Positions 9,689 through 20,940 of a stretch of 64,000 bases of DNA are shown piece after piece. The position numbers were made by a program, and so were the translations under genes. Within the stretch, counting starts at the first letter, position 1. Every line of letters begins with the position of its first letter. The notes beneath the pieces are model-generated. The model saw only the letters and a list, made by a program, of their open reading frames with translations, was not told the origin of the DNA and made no database searches. Source of the stretch: Tuctoria greenei (lineage: Eukaryota; Streptophyta; Magnoliopsida; Poales; Poaceae). The stretch is taken from contig JAYESD010000005.1 in the NCBI GenBank assembly GCA_036927565.1, positions 92,854,301 through 92,918,300 of the forward strand, read 5' to 3'.

Positions 9689-10675
9689 AAGAGATTACCA
9701 CTGATATCTTGTGGCCCTGGAAGTAGTGATAAAGCTTCCTTGAGGCAATAAGGACTGCGTATAGCAGCTTATGCACCTAATTGTACCGAGTCTTGGCATT
9801 GTGAAGTACTTCACTTATGAAGTACCCTGGGCGCTGGACAGTTCGGACCCTCCCAGAAGGGTCCGAGGCTTCTTCTTCATCCACCCAGACCCTCCCGGAG
9901 AGGTCCAGATCTCCTTCTTGAGTATTAGAGACTCCCTCAGATGAGAGAGGTTTATCCACAGGCATCTTGCCTTTAGGATCCATGCCTGGAGGCTGGGACC
10001 CAGTCTCGTCTTCAGGTAGTTCCGGACCCTCCTGGAGGGATCTAGACTCATGAGTTAAAGATGTTTCTGATCTTTCTGCAACCAGAACAATGCTAACAAC
10101 CTCTGTAGTTGCAGCGATGTAAAGCAGAAGAGGCTCACCAGGCTCCGGAGCTACCATGATTGGTAGTGTGGTGAGGAGCTGCTTGAGCTCTTGGAACGCA
10201 TTCTCTGCTTCGTTGGGCCAATGGAATGGTCCGGACTTCCTCAACAGCTTGAAGAAGGGAATCGCTTGCTCTGCCAGCCTTGAGATGAATTGGCTGAATG
10301 AAGCTAGACACCAAGTAAACTTCTGGACATCCTTGATATGGGCTGGAGGCTGCATCGCTTCAATGGCTTTGATCTTGGCCGGATTTGCCTCAATTCCTCA
10401 GTGAGTCGCCAAGAAACCAAAAAGCTTTCCGGATCTAACCCTGAAGACACACTTGTCCGGGTTGAGCTTCATGCACGTCAGACGCAGCTTGTCGAAGACA
10501 GATTGAAGATTGTCTAGGAGTGAGTCTTTGTTCCTCACCTTGACAACGATGTCATCGACGTAGACTTCCACCAGGTCCTTATCAGCTTCCCAAAATTTTT
10601 GTGCATGGCTCGTACAAAAGTTGAGGCAACATTTTTAAGACCAAAAGGCATGGCAGTATAACAATACAACCCATC
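9689..10675 (-). pseudogene. Element E reverse transcriptase C-terminal part and RNase H insertion region
   Basis: On the minus strand the frame contains VEVYVDDIVVKV (the YVDD catalytic box of reverse transcriptase), MKLNPDKCVF, GIEANPAKIKAIEAMQPP, KLLRKSGPFHWPNEAENAF and LLLYIAATTEVVS. It then has an acidic spacer with SGRVW and DPSGRVRTVQ, and FISEVLHNAKTRYN before a stop at 9777. Another stop (TGA for Arg/Trp) lies near 10399. It copies element RNA into DNA in intact relatives. The RT N-terminal motifs are deleted and the distal RNase H is lost to J. The DPSGRVR spacer is shared with A and D. Confidence 0.8.
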
Positions 10676-11543
10676 TGTCGGAGTGTTTTTCCAGCAATTC
10701 TCCTGGTACTACCGTTGGTAGCCCGCGGAGTTTGTAGTTCGGTATTGGGCGCGTAGAGATTCAAAAGACGATGGCAAATAGACACAAGGATTTACGTGGT
10801 TCGGGTCGCCTCAGCGTAATACCCTACTCCACGGGGTGTGTAGTTGTTGTCTTGGGTGTCAAAGCTGAGTATGGGAGAGGTCTCAGAGTTCAAAGAGTCG
10901 TCCCCTGTGTATCGCCGACCAGTCCTTTTATAGTACAAGGACTGGTTGTTACACCATTAGCCTGGCTTGACATGTGGCCCTGACAGTTACTGATGCTTAA
11001 TACACAATTAATGAGGTTAATTACCCTTAATAGTGTGGTAACGGGCCTTGACAGTGCCGTTATTGGTATTAAGAGCCTTCCGATAGTGTGTCATTAATAT
11101 GGTATTAATGATACTTAATCGGGTCTTGAAGTCTTTGATTGCCCCTTGAAAGTCCGAGCCGTTGGGGGTCCACCAATTTGATTGTTGAGGCTGAAGGTCC
11201 GGCGGTTGGACACGTGGATGCATCGGAGCTTTCCGTTTGGGACGGGTAGGTCCGCTGTAGATGTACACGTGTCAGTACCGGAGATTCCCTCTGTCAAGGG
11301 TTAGGTCCGGGGGTGCCACACAAGTGTTTAGCCCGGAGCTATCCCATGTGTGGGATATAGGTCTAGTTGCTGTATACACGTGGCAGCACCAGGACTAACC
11401 ATAGATGGGAGGCAGGTCCGGTCCCGTATGACACGTGGGGCCTTCGCAGGTCTTGAACTCAGACAGATCTTCAACTCAGACAGGTGAAGTTCCTTTGATC
11501 TTTTTGTAGTCCCAAGGGGTATATGATACGCATGCTACCAACA
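10676..11543 (-). repeat. Solo Tat LTR H (868 bp)
   Basis: Minus-oriented LTR matching those of element A. Its plus-strand edges are TGTCGGAGTG and GCTACCAACA, and CCATC lies on both sides (10671-10675 and 11544-11548). No internal element sequence accompanies it, so it is a solo LTR made by recombination after insertion into the RT gene of element E. It has G-box-type sites, the CATTAATA inverted repeat and the TATA-in-loop dyad at 10916-10948 (one mismatch in the arms). Confidence 0.92.
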
Positions 11544-11641
11544 CCATCTACAGCGCAGTAACATTAGCAGTGCGGTCCCCTCGGATCCGGTGGATGCCTA
11601 GCAGTGTTGCCATCTTCAACACGAGGTAGCCGTAGTGGACC
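11544..11641 (-). pseudogene. Element E protease-domain end fused to RT by deletion
   Basis: The minus strand reads VHYGYLVLKMATLLGIHRIR then GDRTANVTAL, equivalent to AHYGYLVLKMPTPVGVLQIR in D, which follows the protease fold. Immediately after, the DNA switches to the RT string DGLYCY at the H insertion point. So the protease-RT linker and the first RT motifs are deleted. It continues the piece at 18068-18821 once F2 is removed. Confidence 0.75.
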
Positions 11642-12944
11642 TGTAACATCTCAATTTTCAAACTTGGGCAAATTAATATTTGAATAAGAAGCTGAAATTT
11701 AAATACTATAAAGAAAATTATTTTATAAAAGAAAAATATAAAATATATGCATCTCATCGGCATTTGCATTCATCCTCCAGTATTAAAATTCATTTACCAA
11801 AATAAATGCATTAAAAGAAATTAAATTGCCATAACAAATATGGAAGGAAAGAAATAAAGAAAAAGAAAATTTAATATGAAAGAAAGAAACAATAGTTAAT
11901 AAGAATAATAAAATAAAATAGAATTTAAAGAAAGAAACTAACAAAGAAATAAAAAAAGAAATAACAAATAATAATAAAGAAAGAAAAATATAAGATATAA
12001 ATAAATAAATAGAAATAATTTTTATGTAAATAACAAATAAAAGGAAAATAAAAGATACTAATAAATATATATATATATATATATAAAGAAAGAAAAAAAA
12101 AATAAAAATAAAAAAGGACAAACCGTGCTAGCTCTCGTCCACCAGGGAACCGAGGCCCATCGGCAGTCCAGACCAAAGCCACCCGACAGCCTGAAAGGAA
12201 AAATGAAAGAAAGAAAACAAAACAAAAGTCAACCGGGTCTGGCCGTATGGCTCGGCCAGGCCGCTGACTTCGAACCGAGTCAGGCTGGGCGCGTCCAATG
12301 CGTGAGCGCCCGGGATTTTTTTCCCGTGGCTGTCGCACGGTGCCACGCCAGCACCGAGTCGTCCCACCGGGACTTTCCGTAAGTCTGGCCACTCCGCCTA
12401 TATAACTACCGCCTCTCCCGTAGCGCCTGCCCACGTTAGACCGGAAAAAAAAACCACAGCGCCTCGCGTACGTGATTTCAGCCAGCGGTAGAAAAAAAAA
12501 CGAAGCCCTGGCCGCCATCTAAACCGATCGGAGAAAGGCCAGACGCCGAGAGGAAAGAAGGGAGGAGAAGAGAAGAAAAAAGAAGAAAGGAGCCAGTGTC
12601 TTCCGGAGATCATCGCGCCATCGTCGTCTCTTCGTGGGAGATCGCTACGTCGTCGCCGTCTTCTTCATCTACGTCATATCTTCATCCTATTCGTCAACGA
12701 AACCCTAGATCTCCAAGACACATGCACACACGGTAGGTTTTACGGTTTAGATATAAAAGACAAGAATTAAGCTAATACTCAAATTATACAATGTGTAAGG
12801 TTTAATTTATTCATACGTCTAATAATCATCATCAGATCATTAAAAATCAATCTGAAACTTGCAAGTTATATGAAATCTATCGATATCTAGATTTGACCGA
12901 GATTTATATTTTAAGTATTATTTAATCGGTTTAAGTATTATCGA

Positions 12945-13325
12945 AACTTGCAAATAAGTCGTCGCAATTAAGCTTATTTGCGATGGGCTCCGTCACAAAT
13001 AAGCTTAATTGCGACGGCTCAAAGTGGCTGTCGCAAGTTATCGCCAGGGGGCTGGTGGGCCCCGCAACAGTATTTGCGACGGCCCGACCATCGCAATTAA
13101 AGCTCTATTTGCGACGGCCAGGCCGTCGCAAATAAGTTCACCCGGCAGGGTCCACGTGTCATCACTCGGGACCCACGCCCCTATTTGCGACGGCCTGGCC
13201 GTCGCAATTAATGCTTATTTGCGACGACCGGGCCGTCGCAAATAGCAGTGGCTTAATTGCGACGGCCATGATCCTTATTTGCGACGGTACTGTATAAAAA
13301 GCCGTCGCAAATAAGGTTTTTTATT
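12945..13325 (-). repeat. Subterminal repeats of CACTA K, 3' side
   Basis: Many copies of TTTGCGACGGCC and GGCCGTCGCAAAT in both orientations, spaced 20-50 bp. In CACTA elements such motifs are binding sites for the element-encoded TNPA-like protein. Confidence 0.8.
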
Positions 13326-13459
13326 AAAAAAACAGAAAATACTACCCGACTCGATGGCCAGAATCACAGAACAGACAATATAAATATCACAACAGTCTTA
13401 AAACACATCACAAAACATCGTCGAAACATGGCACTAACATCAACAAACTAAACATGGGC

Positions 13460-14631
13460 TCACTCGCCCGTCTGACCTCCATAGCCACTTCCGTAGCCAC
13501 CTTCGGAGCCACCTCCGAAGTCGAAGTCGTCGTCGCCTCATTCCAGGTGGCAGTAGCGACGGCGATAGCGTTTGAGCAGCCGTCGCGGATTCCTGCAATT
13601 AATGAAACTTAGAGTTAGAATATAAATGCATCAACATCTCTCTCCCTCCCTTCCTCTCCCTCTATCTTCATCTAGATCCCCCTCTCTTCCTCTCTCTTTT
13701 CATTTCTCTCTTTCTCTCTCCCTCTATCTTTCTCTCTCACTCTATCTCTCTATTGCTATCCTTTTCCCTCTATCTTCCTCCCTCTATCTTCCTCTCTCTA
13801 TCTCCATCTACATCTCTCTCCCTCTATCTTCACCTTCCTCTATCTCCATCTATATTTTCCTCTCTCTCTTCATTCCTCTCTTACTCTATCTAACTATCTT
13901 TCACTCTTTCTTCAGTCTCTCTCTTTCTTCTATCTCTCTATTTCTTCTATCTCAATCATTTTCTTCTATCTAACTATCTCCCTCTTTATTCTATCTCAAT
14001 CTTTTTACGCTGGAGAAGAAGGATTACATAGAAAATTACTTGACCCGCGGAAGAAGGATCGCCTGGAAGGACCGATGGTAGTACCGGTAGCTAGATCACC
14101 TGACCTTGCGCCCGAGCCATGGCCTGTCATTGCAAACATTAAATGCTATCTATTAGTAAGTTATTTACGCTGAATTAATGAGAACTTTAGTTTTTATTTT
14201 GTTACCTCCATTGCTTCCCGCATCTGCGCCAACGCTGCTACCTGGGTTTGGATTGTGGCCTCCATCGCGATCCTTTGGCGTTCCGCCTCCTCTTGTCGCC
14301 TGAAGAGGGATTGCATCTCAATGTCCCTCTGCGAGGCGACACGACCAGCCGTACCCACCGAAGAAGCCTGTGTGGAGCTGCCTCTCGCAGGTCTCCCCGC
14401 CCTCGAGTCGACAACTCCGTTGAATATGGCGAACCTATAAAAAAGAGAGTCAGTAATATGAAATTAAAATATCTTGAATACTTTGAATTGAAAATGATAA
14501 AATGACTTGTAAACTCACCTTTCGTGTGCTTTTCCACCACCGCTTGCATACGCGGCTTGAGGATCGATTGGTTGACGTTCCCAATCAAAATCTTCGCCAT
14601 GTATCTTCCTAGCCTCCTCCCTGTACTTAGC
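13460..14631 (-). pseudogene. Ptta/En/Spm (PF03004-like) protein exons of CACTA K
   Basis: Three minus-strand exons fit with GT and AG borders: 14631-14520, 14434-14206 and 13592-13460. They read AKYREEARKIHGEDFDWER, PIDPQAAYASGGGKAH, then FAIFNGVVDSRAGRPARG, a Gln/Glu-rich helix (QRDIEMQSLFRRQEEAERQR), AALAQMREAME, and a Gly-rich tail (GGGSEGGYGSGYGGQTGE). The same exon order occurs in L at 22140-22580. One TGA interrupts the last exon (after RRRYCHLE). Such proteins are the second product of En/Spm-like elements and probably bind subterminal repeats; that role is inference. Earlier exons were not found. Confidence 0.7.
13636..14005 (+). repeat. CT-rich simple sequence in an intron of the K gene
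   Basis: About 370 bp of CTCTCTCCCTCTATCT-type pyrimidine runs lie between the second and third exons on the opposite strand. Confidence 0.8.
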
Positions 14632-16319
14632 CTGCAAAACAAGAAAACCGTGTAAGTTCAACAATCTATATAGTTATATTTAATATGAATGATTTCTAAA
14701 CTTACTAATCGCTCGGCTGCAGTGTGGGGAGGGGACCTAAGCAATGTAAAGAATGCATTATGTCATGACCGATTTGCTAAAAATAGCTAGAACACTCAAA
14801 GAACTGAATATAATTGGGCCAACTAGATCACCATATTATGATGCTTTTGGTTGATCCAGAAGCAAGTCCCTCACTCGCTAAAACACAATGGTTAATAACC
14901 TAATTTTCAGCTTTAAGAGGTTACTCTAGTGCTAAACAGAAAAAATTTGTAGAAATTGCGTTCAGTGTTGTCCAGGCGTCGCCTAGGCGGCGCCTAGGCG
15001 TCCAGTCGCTTCGGACCGGACACCATGCCTCCTCGCCTCGCCTGGAACGGTCCAGGTGCCCGACTGAGACAACTTGTTAGTCTTCTGTCGTCGAGGCGTC
15101 GCATCCAGGCGTCGTCCGACTCCGACTGGGAGGCCAGAGGCGCGGCGGACAGAAGAAGGCGAGTGCTGCGCAATGCGGCGTACAGGGCAGAGGAGGGCGA
15201 GCGCGGGGCAGCGGCACGGTCTAAAGGAGCAGAGGAGGGCGAGCGCGGGGCGGCGGGGGCAGCACGGCGCGGCGCGGGGCTTGTACGTGGAGAGGAGTAC
15301 CATCCTCCAGCGACGATGCTCAATCGTATTGCAAGAACCAGGCAATTTTGTGTACGAAGAGAGTGGCGTGCGAGAAAACTTCAACCCCGCGCCAATGGTT
15401 GGCAGCGGGCTGCCGAACCCGCGTGTCGGCAGCGTGTACATGACCGTATGGCTGTGAGCTGAGGAGCCACGCGAGAGACACGGTCAAAGTCGCCGAACCG
15501 ACATCTGGAGACGCCGGCCCATCGGTCGTCGTGATGGAACGAATACTACTGGGAGATCGCCGCCGCCCGCCGTCGCTTGACATAGCGGCCACTATTAAAC
15601 GGTCAGCCCGAAATTTTCCGCACCAGCCAGCGATCTATCTCTTTCAAAATTAAAAACGGCAAGACAACCAGCCAGGAACGACACAGGTGATTAAGCTAAG
15701 CTGATTGCCGAAACAAACAAAGCTACTCAACGACGACTCTGGAAAGGACATATCATCATTGGTGGTTCTCTCTGGAAAAATGGGGAAACTGCCATGGTAA
15801 AAATAAGCAGTGCACCGCCTTCGCCGTGAATGGCGGAGGGAGAGTAGTACGTACGAGTATGAATAGTGCTACAGTGCTAGGCCGTGGTTGGCTTTTCTCC
15901 CATCCTTCCAGGCCAACAAGTAGGACCTCACTCTTGACTTGGAGGGAAGACTGGGCCGGAGTCAGCAACAACCATATCCTGGTGATACGGAGAACATTGT
16001 TTGGACCTCCAATTACCCATAATCATATATACCATCATATTGCACACATATATGCCTATATTAGCATCTAATTCTCATTTTGCATACCATGGTATGAATT
16101 AGGATCCGAGGGGGCGACGGGAGAGAGGGGGCGTACCTGGAACAGCGGCGGCGCGGTGGCAGTGTAGTCGGGGGCGCGGCGGGCCGGGGCCGGCGAGGCC
16201 GGGGGCGGCGGGGCCACGGCGGGCGAGGGGCAGCGAGGCCGGGGCGGCGACGGCGTGGCGGGTCAGCGGCGGGAGCGGGGGCGGAGCGGAGCGGCGGTGG
16301 TAAGGATATGACGAAGGGA
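14632..16319. other. Internal part of CACTA K without a recognised gene
   Basis: It has a palindromic cluster at about 14970-15000 (CGCCTAGGCG twice), a GC-rich block 15010-15290 and a second GC-rich block 16090-16320 resembling a CACTA leader. I see no protein family here. The open frames in the GC blocks lack recognisable motifs. Confidence 0.5.
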
Positions 16320-16630
16320 ACGGTTCGACCCGATGGTATAGGGCTTTAACATGCGACGGCCAGCATATTTGCGATGGCCCTAGGGTTGGCCGTCGCAATT
16401 AATACTATTTATGACAGCTAACGGAAAAGACCGTCGCAAATAAGCTTTATTTGCGACGGCCTACTTATTTGCGACGGCCACTTTAGAAACCATCGCAAAT
16501 ATAGGCTTATTTGTGAAGGTTTAAATTATTTGCGACGGCCATCTGCGGGTCATCGCAAATAGGTTTATTTGCGACGACCGGCCATCACAAATACGTTCGG
16601 CCGTCGCAAATGACCGTGTTTCTTGTAGTG
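16320..16630 (-). repeat. Subterminal repeats of CACTA K, 5' side
   Basis: Arrays of TTATTTGCGACGGCC and GGCCGTCGCAAA lead up to the terminal CACTACAAGAAA at 16630 (minus strand). Confidence 0.8.
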
Positions 16631-18067
16631 GTCTTCGTGTGCAAGACGTTGAGTTGCTTGACCATCGAATTGCAGAATATTAAGGCAAGTGTCCTTGACC
16701 ATATTGATCCTATGTTTAAATGTTTTGTTTGTGAAACTTCATGCTTGTATCAACTTGATGGGAAATTCATGGTAGGAGTTTACTAGTATTGTATGTCATC
16801 CCTTGTCGCCCGGTACATGATGAGTCGGGTATGGGTGTTTCTCTTTTGAGTCTCATCGCTTTACGGGGTTATGAGAAACAAAATAAACTTGTTTAACAAC
16901 TCTAATCATGTCGATTAATGAAGATACAATAATGATGAATTATTTTAGTGATATGGAATTTGGGTGATCTAAACAAGCATGGTTTTGTGGAATGGGTTGG
17001 ATGGTATGGTGGTTTGCTTTCCTTAGATCTAAGGATCGGTTCATGCAAATGTATGCCAGGACAACAGTGCCACCACAAGGCCAAGTATGGTTGCGGCATA
17101 GCTGAATAATTAGGTGTGCTGCTAGTATTGTATGGACCATTGGATGGCGCGGGGAATGAGAGTCGAGTAGGACTACCCTGTGATCTGTATGGCACACGAG
17201 GGGGGCCCGTGGGTGGGAGAATGAAGATTTAAGCCTACCGGTGAAACCTTAGTGGGTCCGTACATACCAGTAGTCCCTTTTGTAAAGGCTATTTTGTGAT
17301 CTCTTGGCCTATATACCTATGATAGTGTATTTGGCATAACGGAGGTTTTCTTTAGTCGTCGACGGTTGATGAAATCATGAACATGTGGGTAAAGTGGTAC
17401 AACCTCTGCAGAGTGTAAAACTATCATGATAGTTGTACTCCCGATCACGAGCACCTGGACAACTTCCATGATTAGAGTTGGATTTGGGTTTTGGGATGGT
17501 TTGGTATGGGATTGGTTATGTCATATGAGTTTGGCTGGTTATGAGAAGATATGAATTTGGCATATGGTGATGATATTAATATATAGCTGGTTATAAATGA
17601 ATTATGATGGTAAATTAGGATGTTGGACATGGACTATGATAATTACTTTGGTTATGATGGGATTTAAACTCACATAGACATTTTAGGCTGCTTTTACAAT
17701 TTTGAAATGTACTTTTATGCAATTAGCAATTTATTATCATCCTTGTTTTTAGATACATGTCATACTTTCCCGCACTTGCTGAGTATGACATGTACTCACT
17801 CCTGCTATTCCCCCACTTAATTGAGCTACATAAGATATTTTGGAAGACAACATGGAGCACTAGGCGTGCGTACTACCGTCGATTGCTTGTAGAGTTGGAG
17901 TCGCCTACGCTAGATTATTTTCTGTTGCAATAGAATCAAGGTATATTTATTATTTGTGACATGGTTAAATTCTGATTAGCATTTGTGATGTTGATGTGTA
18001 TGTGTGAAGCAACATCTTGGGCACACATACACTGCACTTGGTTCATTTTTTAGAAACGGGTGTTACA

Positions 18068-20180
18068 GGACCATGACCATAAACCTATACAGGGATGGCC
18101 TGCCTAGGATCACATTGAAGGGGAGATTGATTTGTGGCACATCAAACACTAGCTTCTCGAACCTATAGTTGTCCCGTGTCCCAAATGTCATCGATAGATT
18201 AACTGACACGAGAGGCGTGATGGATTCCGGACCTACTACAGAGAATGGGCATGAGGGCCTGAGATCCGAGAGGTTGAGTTGAAGCTTCACAAATGCTGCG
18301 AAGGTGAGGAGGTCGAGCATCGCGCCTCCATCCACCTGGACATGAAAGAGCTGGATATTGTTGATAGTCGGGGAGACCATCAGGGGCAATTTTCTAGCTC
18401 CTGCCATGTTCTTCGGACAGTATGAAGCATCAAAGGTAATGGAAGTATCCATCCACTTCCAATGAGGCTCCACCTTGGCAGTAGGAGCAGCAGCAGCCAT
18501 CTCCCGACACATAGTCTTCAGAATGCACCATGAGGTGATGTCCCAGGACCCTCCATACATCATATGGAGACTCTTCTGATGCTCATTGTTGGAGATGTCA
18601 GAGTCATCGTCGACAATGTTGTAGACCACCTTTAACGCCTTCTTGGCGTCTTGGAAGCCTAGCTCTTGATCGGACAGAGCTTCTTCGCTGACTTTCTGCT
18701 TCCCTTCCTGCTGATGGAAAGGAGATTCTTCTTGACGCTTGTTGTTGCGTTCAACAAGCCTCTTGACCTCACTACAGTCTTCTAGATTGTGGCTTGTCAA
18801 TTTGTGAATTAAACACAACATCTTTTCACTGTCGCCATCTTCAAATGATGGTCGAGGTCGCTTGTCTCGGCCTGGCCCCCAGCCACCAGGTGCTACTGTA
18901 GCGGCAGCGGTAGGTGTGCCAGCAAGTGACTTCTTCTTGCCACTTGACTTTTTCTTCTTTTTACTACTGCCAGAGGCAGTAGCTTTAGCTTTGGAGGTGG
19001 ATTGCTTGGCCTCCGCAACTCTAGCACATTTGTCAGCAAGCTAAAGAGTTCCATGATGATGATGACATTCTTGGTTGCCAGCTTCTCCAGCATCTTTTTG
19101 TCTCTAACTCCCTGTCAAAATGCAACGACTACAGAAGCATTGGAGATAAAAGGGATGGCGTTTCATACTTGAGAGAATCACTGGATGAAGGATGGCAGCG
19201 ACTCTTCCTACTTCTGTTGCACACCGAAGAGGTCCAGCTTGGTGCCAGGCCAGGTGTAGGAGCTCCCGAAGTTGGCGGTGAACTAGCGACAGAGTCCCCC
19301 CCCCCCCCCCAACTATAGATGGAGTCGGGAGGTAAGCTCATAAAACAGGACTTTGCAATCCCAGTTAGAGCTATAGGGAAGTAGTTGGACATCACAGCCT
19401 CATTGCCTCCGACCGCGAGGATGGCGGTGGAGTAGATTTGAAGAAACTCGACAGGGTTGACTGTCCCGTCGTATTTCTTCGGCAGATGAGACTGAAACTT
19501 GGGTGGCCACTCAACCATGAAAAGATTCATGGAGAGAGCCGAACAACCGCCCCCAACTCCCATAGGAGAAGGGTTTTCTCGAGCAACTCGCCTCTCGCGA
19601 GCAAGCTCGATGTTAACACAGTCGTCCTACCTCATGTAGCGGCTGTCGAGCTCTGACCGGAGGTCTTGAGTCGGGAGCCTTACCACCGTGTGAGTACGGC
19701 GAGCCCCAGAGGGCAGTGACATCACTTTCTGGGAGGGCCCACGTCTCTTGAGCTATGACGTCGGAGGACCAAGTCTACCAGATAAGGTTCTATTATGAGA
19801 AGGTGTCTGCCCTGCACGGGGCACACCTTGGTTGTTGATTGCATTGGCTGCAGCTGCAACCAGATGTTCAACATCCGCGCGCCATTGTTCCAACGCGGCT
19901 GGAGGAGCTCCCGGCGCTAGAGGACACTAAAGTAGAGTTCGCACTGCGTTCAACGCATTCTCCGGGTTGTTCATAGAGCGTGACCAAAGTGAATTCATCA
20001 TGCTACTGTCCAACATTGGATGCTGGAGCAGGTGGTGGTGGTGGCAGTACGACGCCTGTTGGAACAAAAATGTTGGCCAGCTACTGCACATTGAAGAGAT
20101 TTCCCCCAATAGGTTGCCCAGCCGGTCCGTTGGATGAAGCGGCAACATAGTTCACCATCTTGAGATCTTGAAAGAGCTAA
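18068..20180 (-). pseudogene. Element E gag and protease region, broken
   Basis: From right to left, a gag frame has CSALSMNLFMVEWPPKFQSH, LPKKYDGTVNPVEFLQIYST and NEAVMSNYFPIALTG (19563-19360), interrupted by a C10-plus tract near 19300 and frameshifts. Next comes the zinc-binding-like string CLIHKLTSHNLEDC (18821-18780). The protease segment has WMDTSITFDASYCP, then VQVDGGAMLDLL with the Asp-Gly active-site region, and INLPFNVILGRPSLY before the F2 junction at 18068. Gag packages element RNA; protease cuts the polyprotein. The 18063-18821 frame is uninterrupted. Confidence 0.8.
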
Positions 20181-20184
20181 CACC

Positions 20185-20202
20185 CCCCTACTTGGCACGC
20201 CA
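20185..20202 (-). other. Primer binding site of element E
   Basis: Directly inside the LTR the minus strand reads TGGCGTGCCAAGTAGGGG, the counterpart of the element A site with two changes (C to T, G to A). The primer is probably a tRNA-Arg, by recall of Tat elements and not verified. Confidence 0.65.
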
Positions 20203-20204
20203 AA

Positions 20205-20940
20205 TGTCGAAGTGTGGACTAGGACACTTCCCCCAATACTACTATGAAGTAATCCGCGGAGGTTCATATTCGGATGGGGTGCTAATCAAGACCAAGAACA
20301 AGGGTGAAGATAGAGGATCTTTACGTGGTTTGGGCCGCCTGAGCAAAATACCCTACTCCATGGGGTGTGTGTTGATTGTATGCGCTTGAATATGTATCAG
20401 CTTAGCTGATATTGGCCTCTTTCTACCGTATAGTGCAACCCTTTTATATGCCAAGGACTGTCTGTTCCAGTATGTGTTTGGCCCGACAGGAGGCCCCAAC
20501 TGTAATAAACTGCCCTATACACGATCTATGGTGTTAAGGGTGGTTAATAGAGCGATAACATGTCTTAACATCAATGTTACCGGTCTTGATAGTCCTCTGA
20601 TTGCGTGTTATTAATATAGCATTAATGACGTGTTAACAGGTCTTGTAACGACCAATTGATAGCCCTTGAATGTCCGCGCTGTTGGAGATCTCGCTGTCTT
20701 CTCGTTGCGGACTTAGGTGTGGGGGTGTAACACGTGGCAGCTCCAGAGCTTCCCAGTGTGGGAAGGCAGATCCGGAGCTACTGGACACATGGCAACACTG
20801 GAGCTTCCCTCTACGGGGAGGCAGGTCCAGAGCTACTAGACACGTGGTAGCACCGGAGCCACCCTAAGGAGGGAAGCAGGTCCAACACTGCTAGACACGT
20901 GCTACCTTCAGAAGTCCATGATTCTGGAAGGTGGAACTCG
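20205..20940 (-). repeat. 5' LTR of element E, truncated at its outer end
   Basis: Its plus-strand edge TGTCGAAGTG at 20205 is the inner end. It has ACACGTGG-like sites every 50-60 bp between about 20730 and 20910, a TATA region near 20455 and the CCATGGGGTGTGTG leader block. About the first 50-60 bp found in N (2104-2160) are missing where L begins near 20941, so the outer end and target duplication are lost. Confidence 0.8.

Larger units (their letters stand above)
12936..16630 (-). mobile_element. CACTA element K nested in F2
   Basis: The right end (16619-16630) reads TTTCTTGTAGTG, so on the minus strand it begins CACTACAAGAAA. Both ends carry arrays of TATTTGCGACGGC and its complement (12945-13325 and 16320-16630). 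The left terminus is degenerate (GAAACTTGCAAATAAG), so the exact edge is approximate. Inside are minus-strand exons of a Ptta/En/Spm-type protein (13460-14631) but no TNP2, which makes it a non-autonomous or decayed element. Confidence 0.8.
11642..18067 (+). repeat. Solo LTR F2 (about 2.73 kb of its own) with CACTA element K nested inside
   Basis: It starts TGTAACATCTC and ends AACGGGTGTTACA, and GGACC flanks it on both sides (11637-11641 and 18068-18072). Its two parts (11642-12935 and 16631-18067) match F1 in order, for example GTCATACTTTCC, GAGTATGACATGTACTCAC and CATTTTTTAGAAACGG near the 3' end. The target is the protease region of element E. The 5' part is AT-rich, then GC-rich around 12130-12560, with a leader containing AAACCCTAG at about 12700. 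No retrotransposon coding sequence is left. Confidence 0.92.
9689..20940 (-). mobile_element. Tat-type Ty3/gypsy element E, split by H, F2/K and cut by J
   Basis: Reading right to left: LTR (20940-20205), primer site, gag and protease pieces (20180-18068), the protease continuation at 11641, then RT and RNase H down to 9689. Removing solo LTR F2 (target duplication GGACC) and solo LTR H (target duplication CCATC) rejoins the pieces. E also carries its own deletion between the end of the protease region and RT (at about 11551), removing the linker and RT N-terminus. Integrase, antisense gene and 3' LTR are absent because J begins at 9688. Confidence 0.8.

Noticed and set aside
11783..12518. 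Minus-strand Phe/Tyr/Ile-rich open frames looking like membrane proteins
   Set aside because: They come from AT-rich simple sequence (AAAGAAAT and AT runs) in solo LTR F2; no conserved motif.
13626..13973. A 115-codon Leu/Ser-rich open frame
   Set aside because: It is a translation of the CT microsatellite in an intron of the CACTA K gene.
14970..15130. CGCCTAGGCG palindromes as a MITE or structured RNA
   Set aside because: Two short palindromes and GC-rich flanks, but I could not find paired termini or a target duplication.
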